This document shows, in pieces, positions 1 to 12,818 of a DNA stretch of 64,000 nt. Where the stretch lies: contig JALECJ010000003.1 of NCBI GenBank assembly GCA_023515745.1, forward strand, positions 377,001 through 441,000. The letters run 5' to 3'. The notes beneath the pieces are model-generated. The model was not told the DNA's origin and did no database searches. It saw only the letters and a program-made list of their open reading frames with translations. The DNA comes from Amoeboaphelidium protococcarum. Lineage: Eukaryota; Aphelidiomycota; Aphelidea. Made by a program: the position numbers and the translations under genes. Each line of letters opens with the position of its first letter. Within the stretch, counting starts at the first letter, position 1.

Positions 1-753
1 AATGTTAAAGACTAGTCAAGCATGCAAATATAGTCTGATCAGAACAATGCTTGTACTTATGCGTCAGTAATTGATTTGTCTACATCTGAATATTTTCAAT
101 ATGGTGGCAAGAACAGTATCGACAATATAGTCAAAGACTCGGCTGTATCTTAGTTAAGTGGTACTTATGTGCGTTAGTTGGACTTGAGTATTAGAGCAAT
201 CTCTGTATCAGTTAGTGCTCAATCTGACGCCATAGTAGTGTATACGATGTAAGGCTGGGGGTTTGTTTCTGACTCTGATATGGCAAAGTATTTTCAGTCT
301 GTCGTTGTATCCGATCGTAACGGTAAAAGTGAATGTATTATCTAATCCACACGATGGAATCAAATTAAATGTATCAGCACGTTCAAGATGACTGGCGACT
401 TTAATGTCTCGGTCTATCTGAATGACATTAAGACAATGAAAAGCGTGAGCATGAATGTATATCAAGGACATGGCTGTTTTAACCCTCAAAATCAGTTTGT
501 GCAAGATCAGTGTGTGGTTTCAGAGCCCGGTCCAGGCGCTCGCGATTAACAGGCCATCAAGTCTGATAAGAATAAGCTCATTATTTACGTCTCAGTTCCC
601 CTTGGTATAAGCTTAGTTACCATTGCTATCATAGTCGTGGTATATCATAGAAATAGACGAAATACTGCTGCGGCTTTAAAAGAGAAGATTAAATCTATGG
701 AAGCATCTTGTGATTCGATAGTAAAAAGTAGCAAGACATTAAGTGCAGTGTGA
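1..753 (+). CDS. Type I membrane protein, C-terminal part (5' end outside window)
   Basis: Frame 1 is open from the first base to TGA at 751-753 (250 residues) once TAA/TAG are read as Gln. The visible ectodomain has beta-rich segments and scattered cysteines that loosely resemble an IPT/TIG or similar immunoglobulin-like fold (weak inference). A hydrophobic span at about residues 191-213 is followed by a basic stop-transfer stretch (HRNRRN) and a short Ser/Lys-rich cytoplasmic tail. The layout is that of a cell-surface receptor or adhesion protein. The N-terminus and signal peptide lie upstream of the window, so family assignment is not possible. It converges on the ATG22-like gene, 95 bp away. 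Confidence 0.75.
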
Positions 754-848
754 TAATATATGTTACTTATAGAGTAAATTGCCATTTTTATAGTAACAAA
801 GCCACTATACGACATGGTCGAATGTATACGCTCAAAATCTGATTAGGC

Positions 849-3056
849 TCATGTTTCCTCTAGGTCGCAGAATGGTGCTTGTTCGTACGATTAAAGCAAT
901 GTTTACTGCTGCTCTTCATTTACAAACTGACGACACTCTTATCTTCCTTTGGAGACGTCCAGAGCACCAACCATTAATAAAACGGATATCAAAAGCATGG
1001 CAATAACGTAAATGAATCCATAACGTACCTCTCCCGATGAAGCATTGGCAATAGCTCCCACTATTAGCGGCCCGAGCCAAGAACTGCCGCGGTCCCCAAT
1101 CTCATAAAGCGCAAAGAACTCAGCTTCATGATTCCGCGGCACCAAGTCAGAGAATTATACACGACCAAAACTTTAAATTGCACCAAGTAAGCTTCCCATC
1201 AACACAACGCCAACATACATTTCCATTGGACTTCTTAGTCCAAACGATAGAGTCAGTGGCGGCTACGAGTCTATCAGCACCACATACGCGTCCGACGGAA
1301 TGAACCCAAGCAAACCGTATGAAGGGAGCACCATGGCAACACACAGCACTGTTACCAGCGAACGCTTAGTGCTCCATTAGAAACGGCGACTAATTCCCAG
1401 CCAGAAATACGAACCGAATAGTGCAGCGATAGCCGCCAGAATTATTGCCACGGCAATCTATTCTGATGTCATTTTGATAACATCGCTAGCAAATAGAATA
1501 GCAATCTGACCAAGTGTGGTAAATGAATCTGCAAATAAGAGATAACACACAAGATAGAGAAATGTATTGGGCAGCTTTTTGTAATGCCTGACAGCAGTTA
1601 ACGTCTACTTCCAGCTGAACCATACTAGATTTTTGGCAGAAGTTGGCAAAGGCTTACCTGGCCTTGTTTTCAGATTTAGCCACGTAATATTGGACCACAA
1701 GAACCACCATATACCACATAAAGCGACACAAATCCGCATCGGGTAAGCAGAACTATCGTAGGCTGACATTGCCTTGAGCACAGCGACTGAAACTAAAATC
1801 ATCGTGAGACTCGCAACTTGTCCCGATGCTAAACCATGCGTTGATAAGACATTACAAAGTCTATCTGATAATCTGGACTCAGTAGCAATCATTTTCTCAC
1901 TGACAGTCTCCATACTCTGAGAATTTGTATCAAAATCTATTTCATCCCCGATAGGCAGAGTTAACGTCTCTTTATCATAAACGCATCGTTTGTTGTATTG
2001 AACATCGGAGGGCTAATTAATCGGTAAAGTGAGAATACCGAATTCACGCTCTCTCTAATGGTATTCAATCCCATCTATATAATCCTCATCGCCATCTCTA
2101 GAACTTACACAATCAGCATCTGCGGCAGTATTAGGTGAAGACCCCGAACATCTAACAGACTAACGCCATCTAGTGAACGAAAATAGACGAAGCGCCAAAT
2201 TAGCCCAACTCTGCTCCACTTTCGATCGTAATTTACGGACACCTCGACGGATACCAAAGAGAGTGAGATGCTAATCAAAATGATCCATGTCAACCAAGTC
2301 TTCAACTTTACCTCGTATGAAAGGATGATTATGAACTAAAACTGGTAGATAAGCATTATAAAACACTACCGTACATCCATACATCACATTTCCAATGATA
2401 TAAAATGCGACAATCCATCCGTACTGATGTTCATTCATGATTGCAGGATACGCGAGACATATTATGGAACCTACGATGCTACACGAAGCAAATAACAATT
2501 TCCTCAATCTTCCATAATCTGCCAATGCACCGATTGAGAGAAAGGTCAACATCTGGAGTATGGTAGTTATTGAGCTGGTATAAAGAACCAAGGACACTGA
2601 CGGAATCCAAGCGCCAAAGAATTCCACTTCGCACGCGGGTCCATCGGCTGGGTTATCAGTATATCCAGTGGCATTGACTTAATTCCAGGTATTCACCGTG
2701 TTCGGAGACAACTCACTTGTCATCCAGCTATTCGTGGTATTAACAAAACCAGAATCATTACAAGGTGTGTTCTCAGTGCCCACAACTCTACCAGCAGCGC
2801 GTGACATCTGTACAAGAATCAGTGGAAACAGCACCTATGACACAACATTCGGGTATACAGCTGATGCGAAATCGTAACATATCCAACCGATCAGTTCACT
2901 CTTAGACGTGGAAGGCATCTCATCAGGCCGTGCGGGGCGATTATGGAGGAGATCGCTGAGTTGACGCAGCCATTTGCTAAACTATCCATGTACTTTATCA
3001 TGCGACAGCCCTTCGCTTATCAATGGTTCATTTGATTGAAGACGGTGATATTTCAT
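849..3056 (-). CDS. ATG22-like vacuolar amino-acid permease
   Basis: One exon of 735 residues, ATG at 3056 and TGA at 849, with several in-frame TAA/TAG. Atg22 proteins are major-facilitator-like permeases that export amino acids from the vacuole after autophagy. Visible hallmarks are the N-terminal membrane entry (GWICYDFASAVYPNVV), the SIGALADYGRLRK loop, an IWW-containing mid helix and the family signature EAEFFALYE followed by GSSWLGP near the C-terminus. About ten to twelve hydrophobic spans are interrupted by a Cys/Asn-rich lumenal loop after the first span. The N-terminal ~60 residues are hydrophilic. No in-frame TGA was found on checking every TCA of the + strand in this phase. Family call is firm; substrate is inferred from family. 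Confidence 0.9.
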
Positions 3057-3400
3057 TTTCACAAACAGTAGTGAATTCAAAGTTCGATCAAAAGAAGATT
3101 GTGTCAGTGTAGGAGACTTTGCCTGCCTGATGAACAAAGAGCCGAAATCCGACGTGAGAGTTTGACATGTCTTGAGCGGCGATCTGCCACAATGAGTACA
3201 CCACTACATGACTCAAATTTTGTCGCATTTGCGGTAAATATAACACTGCATTAATTGTTATCTCAATGCCATTAATTTGCGATATACGGCAACGCGTACT
3301 TTGGATAATGAAATTAAAATAAGATGCATGTGTTATCAATGTATATTTCCTTTCCATCAGTACCCAAAATGCCCCTACTGATTCATTCACTTACATGCAA
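3057..3400. promoter_or_regulatory. Intergenic, 5' flank of the ATG22-like gene
   Basis: 344 bp between the start of the ATG22-like gene and the stop of the upstream kinase, both on the minus strand. It holds one ACGCGT hexamer near 3292. A 100-codon minus-strand open frame crosses it but has no recognisable features. Presumed 3' UTR of the kinase and promoter of the permease. Confidence 0.4.
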
Positions 3401-5677
3401 TCACGTCTGGGGACTCTTCACAGCGACTGACATGTGCTCATACAGAGCTTTGTACACTAGAGCATCTCCTCCCAGGCGTTTGAAGCGTACACCGTGTAGA
3501 TTCAGAAGCCAAATTTTGCAAACTTCAATTTCAAACACCACCTCACCAGAGTAATGTTAATGGCGCACAAAGAAGGTGAACCTGCCGCGTTTCTCATACT
3601 TCTCGTTCGCCTTGGTCAATATGCGTTCTAGTCTAATCAACAGCTCAGCAGGCTCTTTGATATTCGACACGGTCGTGATGTTCATCTAGTATCTGACAGA
3701 GCGGATATCTTCGTTATACGCAGCGTCGTTGTTTGCAATACTTAGACGACGATCATTCCCACCGTGTGCCGTCGATACAGTCAGCGTGGTACTGCCTTCA
3801 CCAGATCCCACACGATGAGGCTTTCCGCCCGGAACCTTAGTCTGACTTATTGTCTTTCTGGAAGGAGAGACGGCAGCAGCAGTTGTTGTCATTGGCATAC
3901 TTCCGGTAATATCTTCTTCATTTATCAACTCCATGCTAGGAGCTTAACTACGCTCTTTTATCATTGAGATTGCAAGCAGGGGTTTCTTTACGGCCACCTA
4001 CTGTCCGACTTACTCACCTGCCCCTTCAGTGCTTGATCTTCTAATTGGCGACTACGCATTCTATGACCCTTTCATCACGGCAGAGTCGTCAATAGCTTGG
4101 CGCTTGTCTCCAGCCAATGGAACGCCTGTACTTTGGCTCTGATCAACTCTATTCTGTGGTACATCCTACGACACAGAATGGCGACGCTAATTCTACCTTC
4201 CAGACGAACTTATCTCAGCGGATCCAGAAGGAGTCTGAGTACTATCAGTTTTATTTTGAACCGTATTGTAAAATGCAGATCCTGGCTGAACAGATTTCGA
4301 TCTAACACGCTAAGCGGAAGACTACTAAGGGCTGCCAGGTTCACCAGATTGCCTATTAGATTAGGTATTGTTACGACTTTACGAGAACGGATTTAGACGT
4401 GATAAAGCACTAGTTAATGATGATCTGCGCCCGACATTCTATTTAACGCCATTAACACTTGATACGGCGCTACCAGAAGAAGGACTTTACAAGGAGGGGA
4501 TCATGTCTTCCATAGTACGCGATGGAGTTAGAGCAGAATCTGGAGTAGATGGAGACTTTAAATTTTCATCACTGTCCGAAAACTTGATAGTTAGTGCACC
4601 AGGTCTGTTGAAATTATACACTGAAAATCCTTCAAGCTCTTCAATATTACTCACCAACTTTCCAATCTCATCATCATTATTCTCTGCGTCATTCACATCT
4701 GCTGCCACAGGTATTAATGGCATAACGCGGAGAGGAGGCTCGGCTTCATCCTTGTTAATCCATGGATCTGCACGCAGCTAATCCATAGTGGCGCGTTTGG
4801 AAGGATCTTTTACCAACAGTTTTTGGAGTAACTTTTGCAAGTCTTCCGAGAAGTGTCCTGGGCAAGCATACTTTACAGACTTGATCTGGGCGTACAATTC
4901 AGCAATGGAATCACACTTGAAAGGCGGCTTACCAGCGATCATGATATACAACACAATGCCCAAGGACCAAATGTCAGCAGACGGTCCGATGTATTTTATA
5001 CCACTAACCAACTCTGGACCAGCATACAACGGCGTACCACAGAAGGTGTTCAAGTACTGATTGAAACCATCGATACTACGCCCAAGACCGAAATCACTAA
5101 GCAAAAGATCTTTCGAGTCTGACAGGAGCATATTCTCTAGCTTGAGATCACGGTGCACCACACCAGCCAGGTGACAATGATCAATCGCTGACACCAGCTG
5201 TCTGAAAAACTTGCGCCCTTCCTTCTCGCTCAAATTACCTTTAGCTGCAATATAGTCAATCAACTCACCCCCGCTAGCATAATCCATGATGATATACAAT
5301 TCACCTTCCGTGTCAATGACCTGGTGCAGCTTGATGATATTCGGATGGTCCAAGCGCATCAACAGCTTCACCTCCTTGCTCAGTTTGTTCAACACCACGG
5401 CAGCCTTTCCATTCGCGGACAGTAACAGCGACTTTGCCTTGATCGCCTCCTGCTGCTTTCTCTCTTCCTCGTCTTTCTTAATGATCTTGATGGCAACCTA
5501 CACTAATAATAATAATGATATATCATTCGATATAATGTCATTGATATACAGATTTATGCTAAAATTTACCTTTTAATTGGTCTACTTGTGAGTTGCAATC
5601 TTCACCTTGGAGAAGGCACCCTCTCCCACCGTGCGCCCAATCTTGTACTCCCCTAACAGCTTCTTTTTGGCTAACAT
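3401..5677 (-). CDS. CAMKL-family Ser/Thr protein kinase with C-terminal KA1 domain (KIN1/MARK/NUAK-like)
   Basis: Two exons (5570-5677 and 3401-5497) around a 72-bp GT-AG intron; 734 residues. The kinase domain (about residues 10-270) has GEGAFSKV, VAIK, HRDLKLEN and DFG, but the usual APE motif reads GPE. The activation loop TFCGTPLYAGPELV is nearest NUAK/KIN1-type CAMKL kinases. A long Ser/Asn/Gln-rich linker with many TAR codons follows. The last ~100 residues look like a KA1 membrane-binding domain (FEIEVCK, then GVRFKRLGGDALVYK). Such kinases act in polarity and energy signalling at the cortex. The intron removes nucleotides between ATHKQTNQK and VAIK, and the splice is required to keep the VAIK lysine in frame. 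Exact orthology among KIN1, MARK and NUAK is open. Confidence 0.88.
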
Positions 5678-6346
5678 TTACACGCAATCTTATATCTTTC
5701 TGGTGGTTAGTAGACTTTAGTAAAAGATATAGATATATATATATACTATTGAAGGACAAAATGCGAGAGTAAGTTGGTAGATGGATTATAGAGATTAAAA
5801 ATCCTAGAGTCTATTTTTAAGCTGCTAGTTTCAGCACTCTGAGGTCATCATGATCAAGTTGCATATGTACCCACTGCAGTATTCAGGTTGATGAGATTAT
5901 GGCAGTTACTAATATATCAAAGTATATATTTTCTTTACGTATAAATTTCTATAAGATGTGTATGAAATTGGTTTAGAATGCAGGCATAGTAAAAGCTGAA
6001 TAGATAATCCGATTTAGTGCGACTGAATCAACATCAAACGCGTCGCTAACCATTAAGAGTTACTGTTACAACTAGAGAGACTTTTACTATCAGTTTGCTT
6101 ATTGTATTTAATCTTTTGGTCAATAGCTGTAATAGAATGTGAAAATTCAATAATAAATAATTAATCGCTATGCTTCTAATATAAGTTAGTTAGTGATCCG
6201 GTACCTTCATACAGCGAAAGCGAATGATCAGGGGTACACTTGCTTCTTATAACGTTAACTGCCTGCTTTTCTATTTCTTATATACATTTTAAGACTGCTA
6301 TTGTAAAGGTTTAATATTCTGCATACTTTATATCGCGTCAAATATT
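5678..6346. promoter_or_regulatory. Divergent intergenic region, kinase / BOI-like gene
   Basis: 669 bp between two divergently transcribed genes. It is AT-rich, with a short TA run at about 5731-5743 near the kinase start and one ACGCGT at 6038-6043. I see no RNA gene or convincing ORF. Presumed bidirectional promoter. Confidence 0.4.
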
Positions 6347-8377
6347 ATGACTATTACAGAGGCTGATTAAAGTAATAAAGATGCTTCTATCTAAGGCGAT
6401 TTATGCCACGATGACTGTAATCAAGAGGACATTGTTTATGCTCAATTCACATTTAATGCGGAGGATGACGATGAGATTACAATTAAAGCGGGCGATCCTG
6501 TGGTTGTGATATGCAGAGATGAAGGATATGATGATGGTTGGTGGCAGGGGCGTAATATTGATGGTGAAATTGGGCTATTCCCGTCCAATTTTGTAATGGC
6601 TACGCCGCCTTAATTGTCAGTTTCTATGAGAGATAGTACTATTAATACCGCCGCTAATGTACCTCCCAGTCCGTAATCAATCTCAGCTGAGAATCCGGAG
6701 CAATCTTTAAATTCTACTTTAAATTCACCCATTGATAATCATTAGATTTAATCTCAAGATGATCCATCAAAATGGTCAGTAGATCAGGTTTGCCAGTGGC
6801 TGAAGCGCAAAGGATTTCATCGATTTCAGGACGCGTTCAGAGAGCAAAATATTGATGGAAGTGTGCTACTATCATCGCGCATTGATATGACCGCCCTCAA
6901 GTAATTAGGTCTCGGTACTTTGGATAAAAGACTGCGCCTGCTAAATTATATCAGTCAACTTAGAAAGAATGCTGCGTAATACGCGTCTTTGGATTAGAAT
7001 GGATCGTCTCCGGCCATGTCTCTCAACAATTTCAAATCTTCCATGATCACAGAGTCCTCCAATGATATCCGACCACTCAGCTTTGAGTCTTTGAAATCTC
7101 TGGACAAAAGCAGTTAGAGTTCTATGGATCTTTTCAAACGTTTGTCTAAAGAGAACTCTATGAGTGGTGATGGCTATTAATCATCACAGGTTGGTGCGCC
7201 GGTGAAGCCAAAGAAGAAGAAGCGAAAGACTGTAAAGCTTTCGGTGGATGTCCGCGGCGATGTTAAAACTTTGGCTGATGTATTGCGCCTACCGAGACAG
7301 AGCGATTATATTACAACACTTGGCACGCCGAAGCTTTCCGGCAATGAGGCGCCATCTCCACTTACCTGCTTATCCGCCTCTGTGGATTTCTGTGGATATC
7401 TATGGAAGCGAGGTGGTCGGAATCATTGGTCTTGGAAGAGGCGATACTTTGTGATTAAAGATATGATTTTATGGTACTTCAAATGCGATAATGGAGATTC
7501 AAAGGCGCTCGGTCTAATCCCGCTTCCTTCTTATGTTATTGTTCCGTCTAAAGACAATGATATCACCAGACGGAATTATACATTTGAGGCAAGACATCCA
7601 GATGCGAGAACATATTACTTTAAGGCTAACAGTTTGGTGGAGATGTAATCCTGGATGAACGCGTTAACTCAATCAGCGCTTGGTATTGAATTGAACTCTT
7701 AGCGATAAACCGTTCAGAATCAAATTTTTAATAATGAGGATGATAGTTGTAGCTAAAAGTCTGACATTAATCATGATGCATCCTTGTTAAACAATAATTA
7801 GATTGAGTCAGATATGGTAAATGAAAATGCTCAGACTGATTCAGAATTGGTTCGAGAATAATCAAGTGATTAAGATCATAAGTAGAATATTCTGAACAAA
7901 ATAAAGCGGATGGGGATTAATCCTTTGGAGCGACTGCCGCTCAAGTTGGATCAGCTATTGCAAGAGAAAGCTGACGAGCAGATCAATGTTGAAAAACCTG
8001 AACTACAAACCTTTTCTGATGAAGATCATCTAAATTGTATTAATAGCATCTGTGGTGTATAGATCACCTCTCTGGATGACCTCTCTGACTTTTACATTAT
8101 TGTTAAGTATGTGATATCATTGCTGCAACGTTCATAGTCACATCCAGTAACTGAAGTGAGTGCCAGCTGGTATTTACGTAAATGTATCAAGGAGCCTTTG
8201 ACTAGAATTGATTGTTTAGAGAATGCAAATCTGTTGTGGAATATTCTTCAAGGTGCAGATTGTCAGCATGTTATCACAGAACTCCAAGCTGAGAAGATCA
8301 CACCGAAAAGCTTGGTCGACGGCGACAGTTCAAAGTTGAAGACACTGTTAGATAATCTAAGAAGTTATATCGTTTGA
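6347..8377 (+). CDS. BOI1/BOI2-like scaffold: SH3 - SAM - PH, plus C-terminal CH-like region
   Basis: Single exon of 676 residues with many TAR Gln codons. Residues about 27-85 form an SH3 domain (EDIVYAQFTF, DDGWWQG, GLFPSNFV). A SAM domain follows at about 143-208 (WSVDQVCQWL, IDMTALKQLGL). A PH domain sits at about 347-450 (CGYLWKRGG, WKRRYFVI, W at its C-terminal helix). This order is that of fungal Boi1/Boi2, which link Cdc42, exocyst and plasma-membrane lipid at growth sites. The last ~110 residues (LENANLLWNILQGAD, then LVDGDSSKLKTLLDNL) resemble a calponin-homology fold, which I do not know from yeast Boi proteins; that part is a weak inference. It converges on a RhoGEF gene 130 bp away, which fits a polarity role. 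Confidence 0.88.
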
Positions 8378-8506
8378 TCAAATTTGTAAACGTATTGAAT
8401 TGTTAAAAAATTGCATTCTTTGATCTATATTATCAATTCGCTCATTCATTCGTTCACTCACTCAATTCATAGTAACTAACAATCAATATCGTCGTCGTTC
8501 TAGATA

Positions 8507-11500
8507 TCATTCAACATTGGAGGTGGCAATAGCAGCTGCAATATTCTATTCCTGTCCATCACCGAGCATCGCAGAATCTCCATCAGCACCTCCTACGCGT
8601 GACATCCTCTTTCTTCCACCAGGGAGAGGTGGCTTACTAGATGATGGCCTCGAAGGTGGTAAAGCTGGCAGTGCAGGAGTTGCTTTTGGCTCCGTAGATA
8701 ACTGCTAATCAGCTGGTTGCGATGCTGAGGAGGTCACATACGAAGTATCTGCCAATCTATCATTAACCACCGGATCAGCAGCGACATGTGTCTATTGCAT
8801 CACAACACTTTCTGGCCTTCTTGGTCTCGCAGGGGGCATTGGCTTTGATTATAACGGCAGAGCCGCGGCGCTTTACACTGTTGCCGCACTCTAGCTATCT
8901 ACCGGTGTAGGGGAAACTGGCTAACTATTAGGCTATTGTTACTATACTGAATTGCCATCATTATCTCCATCTGATGATGTGCTAGTCTTGGTACGAAGTC
9001 GCATATTAGACCGTCTGTTTAGAATATTGAATATACCAGACGGCTTTTCACCAGGTGAATGAGGCTAATGCGGTTCACCAGCAGGTCGCGGCGGAGGCTA
9101 TGGTGTCAAATTGCCCGATGCAGCCGAATCTTAATTTCCATCCAGAGCTCTATCAATGGCTTACCTGGTCTAATCATCTACTTTACCAGCACTGGACAAT
9201 CTAGATTTAGACAATGAACGAGTCAAGCTGGTCAGGAATGACTTCTTACCGCTCTTCTTGGACTCGGTGGTCATCACACTCGCCAAACTGGAAACACTAG
9301 TATTCGCCGGAATATTTCCCCCACCTGTCAGATTTCTGGATGAAGCATTGAATTTACCAATAGACAATATCTTAGCCTTGATCGTGCCACCCCACTTCTT
9401 CTTGTCATTATCCCCACCAGATCCATCTCCATTAGCGATACTGCTCAAACTCATTTTGGATCCCATTGTGTTCTTGTCTTGCATCTACGACTAGTTCATA
9501 CTAGCCACGGAATTCGAACGATTTCTGGAAAACCAACCAGCCATATTCGCCATACTACCCTTTGCACCTTATATTTACCCAAGAGGAGTAGGCTCCGTTG
9601 CACCTCCATCCGGCTGAGCCAGACTGAGAGTGCTCTTATTGCCATCGTCTGCCCCTCCTCCCCCAAATATACTTGCTCGACGTCCTCCATCTTTAGAGGA
9701 TATAGATTCACGTCTTTTGCCATTCTGACTGACACGTCTGAATAAAGCTTTACTAGCAGTGGATGAAGCATCAGCAGCGGCTTGCATCAGATTAGACATT
9801 TTATTCAGAGCACTTTGACTCGCCATCATTGCTGAAGCGCCTTTAGTCAGAACTAAGCTCTCTGTGGTGTAAACATCAATAAACTTTGCGTCAACCGCGG
9901 CCTGGGAATTTTGCATCTACTGCTCCTGATTGTCAGAATTGCTAGACATTACAGATGGAGCAATACTTTAGTTGTCATTATTACTCAGCGAGGTGTTTTT
10001 GCGTCGATTGCCGACATCAGAGCCATTCGCAGCCGCAGAACTACTTCTTGTACGAGCACTCTCAGGTCCTTCTGCAGGAGTAGCCAAATCGTGGTTACTG
10101 TCTAAAGTCTCTAGATAGTTCACCTTACTCACGCCTAACACTTTCTCCAAGTCCAGCATCCAGCCTCTCTTCTCCTTTGAGGATTTAGCGCCCAGATCTA
10201 CACTGCGGAACACTGGTGCCGCTTTGTCATTGCTACTAGGCTATTCCCAAGTTATACGCCACGAATTCTTCAAAGCAGCACGTCCAAAACTATTCGGCTC
10301 GATGACATCGGAACTAAGCTCTTGGATACTCACAACATTCTTCACAGGGATTATATGCTGTAGCAGGTAACTACCACTTTTCTTGGCACTCAACAGCAAC
10401 AATACGTCCTAGAATAGAAAAGTGCCCAGATACGGAGTGTCTGTAATAAATGAAGGATTCACCATTGACGCTGTGATTGTAAATGGCATATCATGCTACC
10501 CGTGGTCAGCTACGTAGATACCAGACCCACGCAGAAGATTCCCAATCTTGTTAAAGAAATCTTATGCCTGAGGGTGTAGGTGCACATACTTGAGCTCATC
10601 CACAACTGATAACTCAAACAGCTCCAAGAGGGCCTTAATGGTGACATAAGGACTAGACTAAACACGACTAAACAGTAGCTCCTTCTTTGTGTCATTCTCA
10701 GCCCTCTTCTTCTTTTCATTTATGGTGGCAACTAGCGCCTTGATCTACTGCAAAGTCTAGGATAGCTCTTCAAACTCGGGTGTCCCTTTAGGCGTTGCCT
10801 TCAACAACTCATTAAATAGCAGCGGGTACTTGCATATTCTCTACACCGGTTTGATGAGAAAATCTTGAATCTCCAACTTGCTGTTCATCTTCTACTTGCA
10901 ATCTTCATGAAATGACTGGTAAGAGTTTGGATGGGTGCGCCTTATGATAGCCAGCGTGTTCAAAGCCTTGTCATGAAGGGAACAGAATGGTACATAGACA
11001 GACTCAAGCTTCTACATCATGGTGAGGAAACATTTCGCAATAGAGCTAATTGATGGATTATCACAGACTGGCTAATCAGCAGCAGAAGAAGAAGATGATG
11101 GTGTCAGTGGTGTCAACTATCCCCAGGGAGTACGTACGGCATCCTCCAAGATTTTAAGCACCAGTTTCTGCACGCGTAACAGATTCGCCGCGTTTCTTAC
11201 AATCGCCTGTTTCTGATCAAAAGTGATCCATCCACCGCCACGTTCATTTCCAAACTGAGTGTTCTAGACAATGTCTGCCGCAGTACTTGCCTCTGTCCTC
11301 TGTGCCTGGGATGCAACTCCTGCTAGATAAGCTCCGTTCAGAGGATCAAGGAAATTTCGGACCAAGTTGTTCAAATCATTCACGTATCCTCTCTCGGTCT
11401 CAAACAGCTCCTACGTGACCAGAAATCTCTTCATTCTCTTTCGCTCCTGCTCCTCTGGTGATAATTGCTACTCTGAGGATATGGCTAAATTCTCAACTTC

Positions 11501-11671
11501 AATCTCTAGTGCAGCTTTGATATCGCTCGCTCCATCATCTATTTTTATGCTGTCTGAGCCATCAATGCGAGCAGATGCCAGGATATCAGGATTACTGATA
11601 ACCAAGGACTGGCTGATATTCTTTGCCTGTTATTACAAAAGATTCTCTTCTCCCTACAGTGTGCCACTCAT
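8507..11671 (-). CDS. Dbl-family Rho guanine nucleotide exchange factor
   Basis: Single exon of 1054 residues from ATG at 11671 to TGA at 8507. A DH domain spans about residues 75-330: TQELFETERGYV opens CR1, and LEIQDFLIKPVQRICKYPLL is the diagnostic CR3 helix. A PH-like domain follows (about 385-515: TPYLGTFLFQDVLLLLSAKK). The C-terminal half is low-complexity, rich in Ser, basic residues and proline. DH-PH proteins catalyse GDP release from Rho/Cdc42 GTPases at membranes. Its convergent neighbour is the BOI-like Cdc42-pathway scaffold. The frame stays open 5' of the chosen ATG, so an upstream exon cannot be excluded. Confidence 0.9.
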
Positions 11672-12227
11672 AAATCGTTTTTGAATTATCTGAAATTGTA
11701 GATGTACACTTTGCGTTTAAGTATAAGCTTAACAAAAACTGCGATAAGTTTATAAATAAATTAGTGAGTTCATAGAATGTCTATAATTATGACCAGATTT
11801 TTAGTCTGCATTGTTTCATGGCAACAAACTTGATGCGCGAATCATCATTGATCAGGATCATTGAGATTAAGCGCTATGATGCTTTTAATTGGTACCAGAC
11901 TGAAAATTGGTATCATATTTCCAGTATTGCCATGTTTATATACTGAAAATGATCTTATTCTATCAGATAATTTTGGTACTAAATAAATGATTGCAAAATA
12001 TGTTGTTAAAATAATCTTATAATTACAATCCTGATCATCTTCACCTGGGACTGTAATATGTGATTTCTTTTAAGTCTCCTTGTTGTGAGTCTCAACTATC
12101 ACTAGTTCTCTGTCCTAAATAAGCCTGATAAATGTAAGACGCGATTCGAAAGTTCTCGAATATCTTCCTGCTAGAAAATGTGGATCGCGAATCCAAAGTT
12201 AACGAACTTAGCTGAATACGAGAACAG
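11672..12227. other. Intergenic, no gene seen
   Basis: 556 bp of AT-rich sequence between the divergently oriented RhoGEF and retropepsin-like genes. No conserved ORF, RNA gene or repeat was recognised; presumed bidirectional promoter. Confidence 0.4.
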
Positions 12228-12818
12228 ATGAGCAAGCTAGCTGATAAAAATCCTGAGTTGGCGATGTCGACGACGAATAAAGCAACGACTTTGCTGGGAG
12301 AAATTCGAATAAACGGGTCGGATTTGGATCTGGTGGAGCCTCGAAAATATCTGAAGCCTTCCTCGTATGATATTATGCTTCAAGATGTCAATTCGAAGGA
12401 CCTTCATGAATCTATTTCAACAGCCTTAAATGTCGCGTACCTTGGTTCCGCTTCTGCGCATCAGTAATCAAAGTTCTCTGTTGACGGGCTGTTATATGGA
12501 CCTCATTCGCGACCATTTGTTTCTCTTGTGGTCGAGTCGCCGATAAAGAAGCTCAAAGTCAATATAATATTCTTCATCGATACCGGGTCTCCTTATCTTT
12601 ACATTTGCCGAGAAGCTGCTCTTGCTCTTGGAGATAAAGAAATTATACCAGAATCATTTGGAGTTCAAATTGGCGATGTTATCTATGAGGCAAATCTTAG
12701 CCCTTTGGATAAGCATTTTACTGATATAAATGTACTCGGAGCCTCGTTTTTTCAGAAATCAAGAGCTAAAATCGAAATTGATTTCAAGAATGACACGGTT
12801 AAGTTGGCTAGTACTTGA
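12228..12818 (+). CDS. Small retropepsin-like aspartyl protease domain protein
   Basis: 196 residues; an in-frame TGA 15 bp upstream fixes ATG at 12228. The C-terminal half contains FFIDTGSPYLYI, a single D-T-G active-site motif, then two beta segments and DINVLGASFFQ, which matches the N-[IV]-L-G-x-x-[FL] flap/second-loop pattern of gag-polyprotein-type and Ddi1-type retropepsins. It then ends with a short IEID strand. The N-terminal ~85 residues are unremarkable. There is no reverse transcriptase, integrase or LTR nearby, so this is a stand-alone cellular gene, possibly of retroelement origin. Such domains work as homodimers. Activity is inferred from the intact DTG only. Confidence 0.7.

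Noticed and set aside
3088..3390. 100-codon minus-strand open frame between the kinase and the ATG22-like gene
   Set aside because: No recognisable motif, lies in the expected UTR/promoter interval, and a run this long without a stop is not rare in this sequence.
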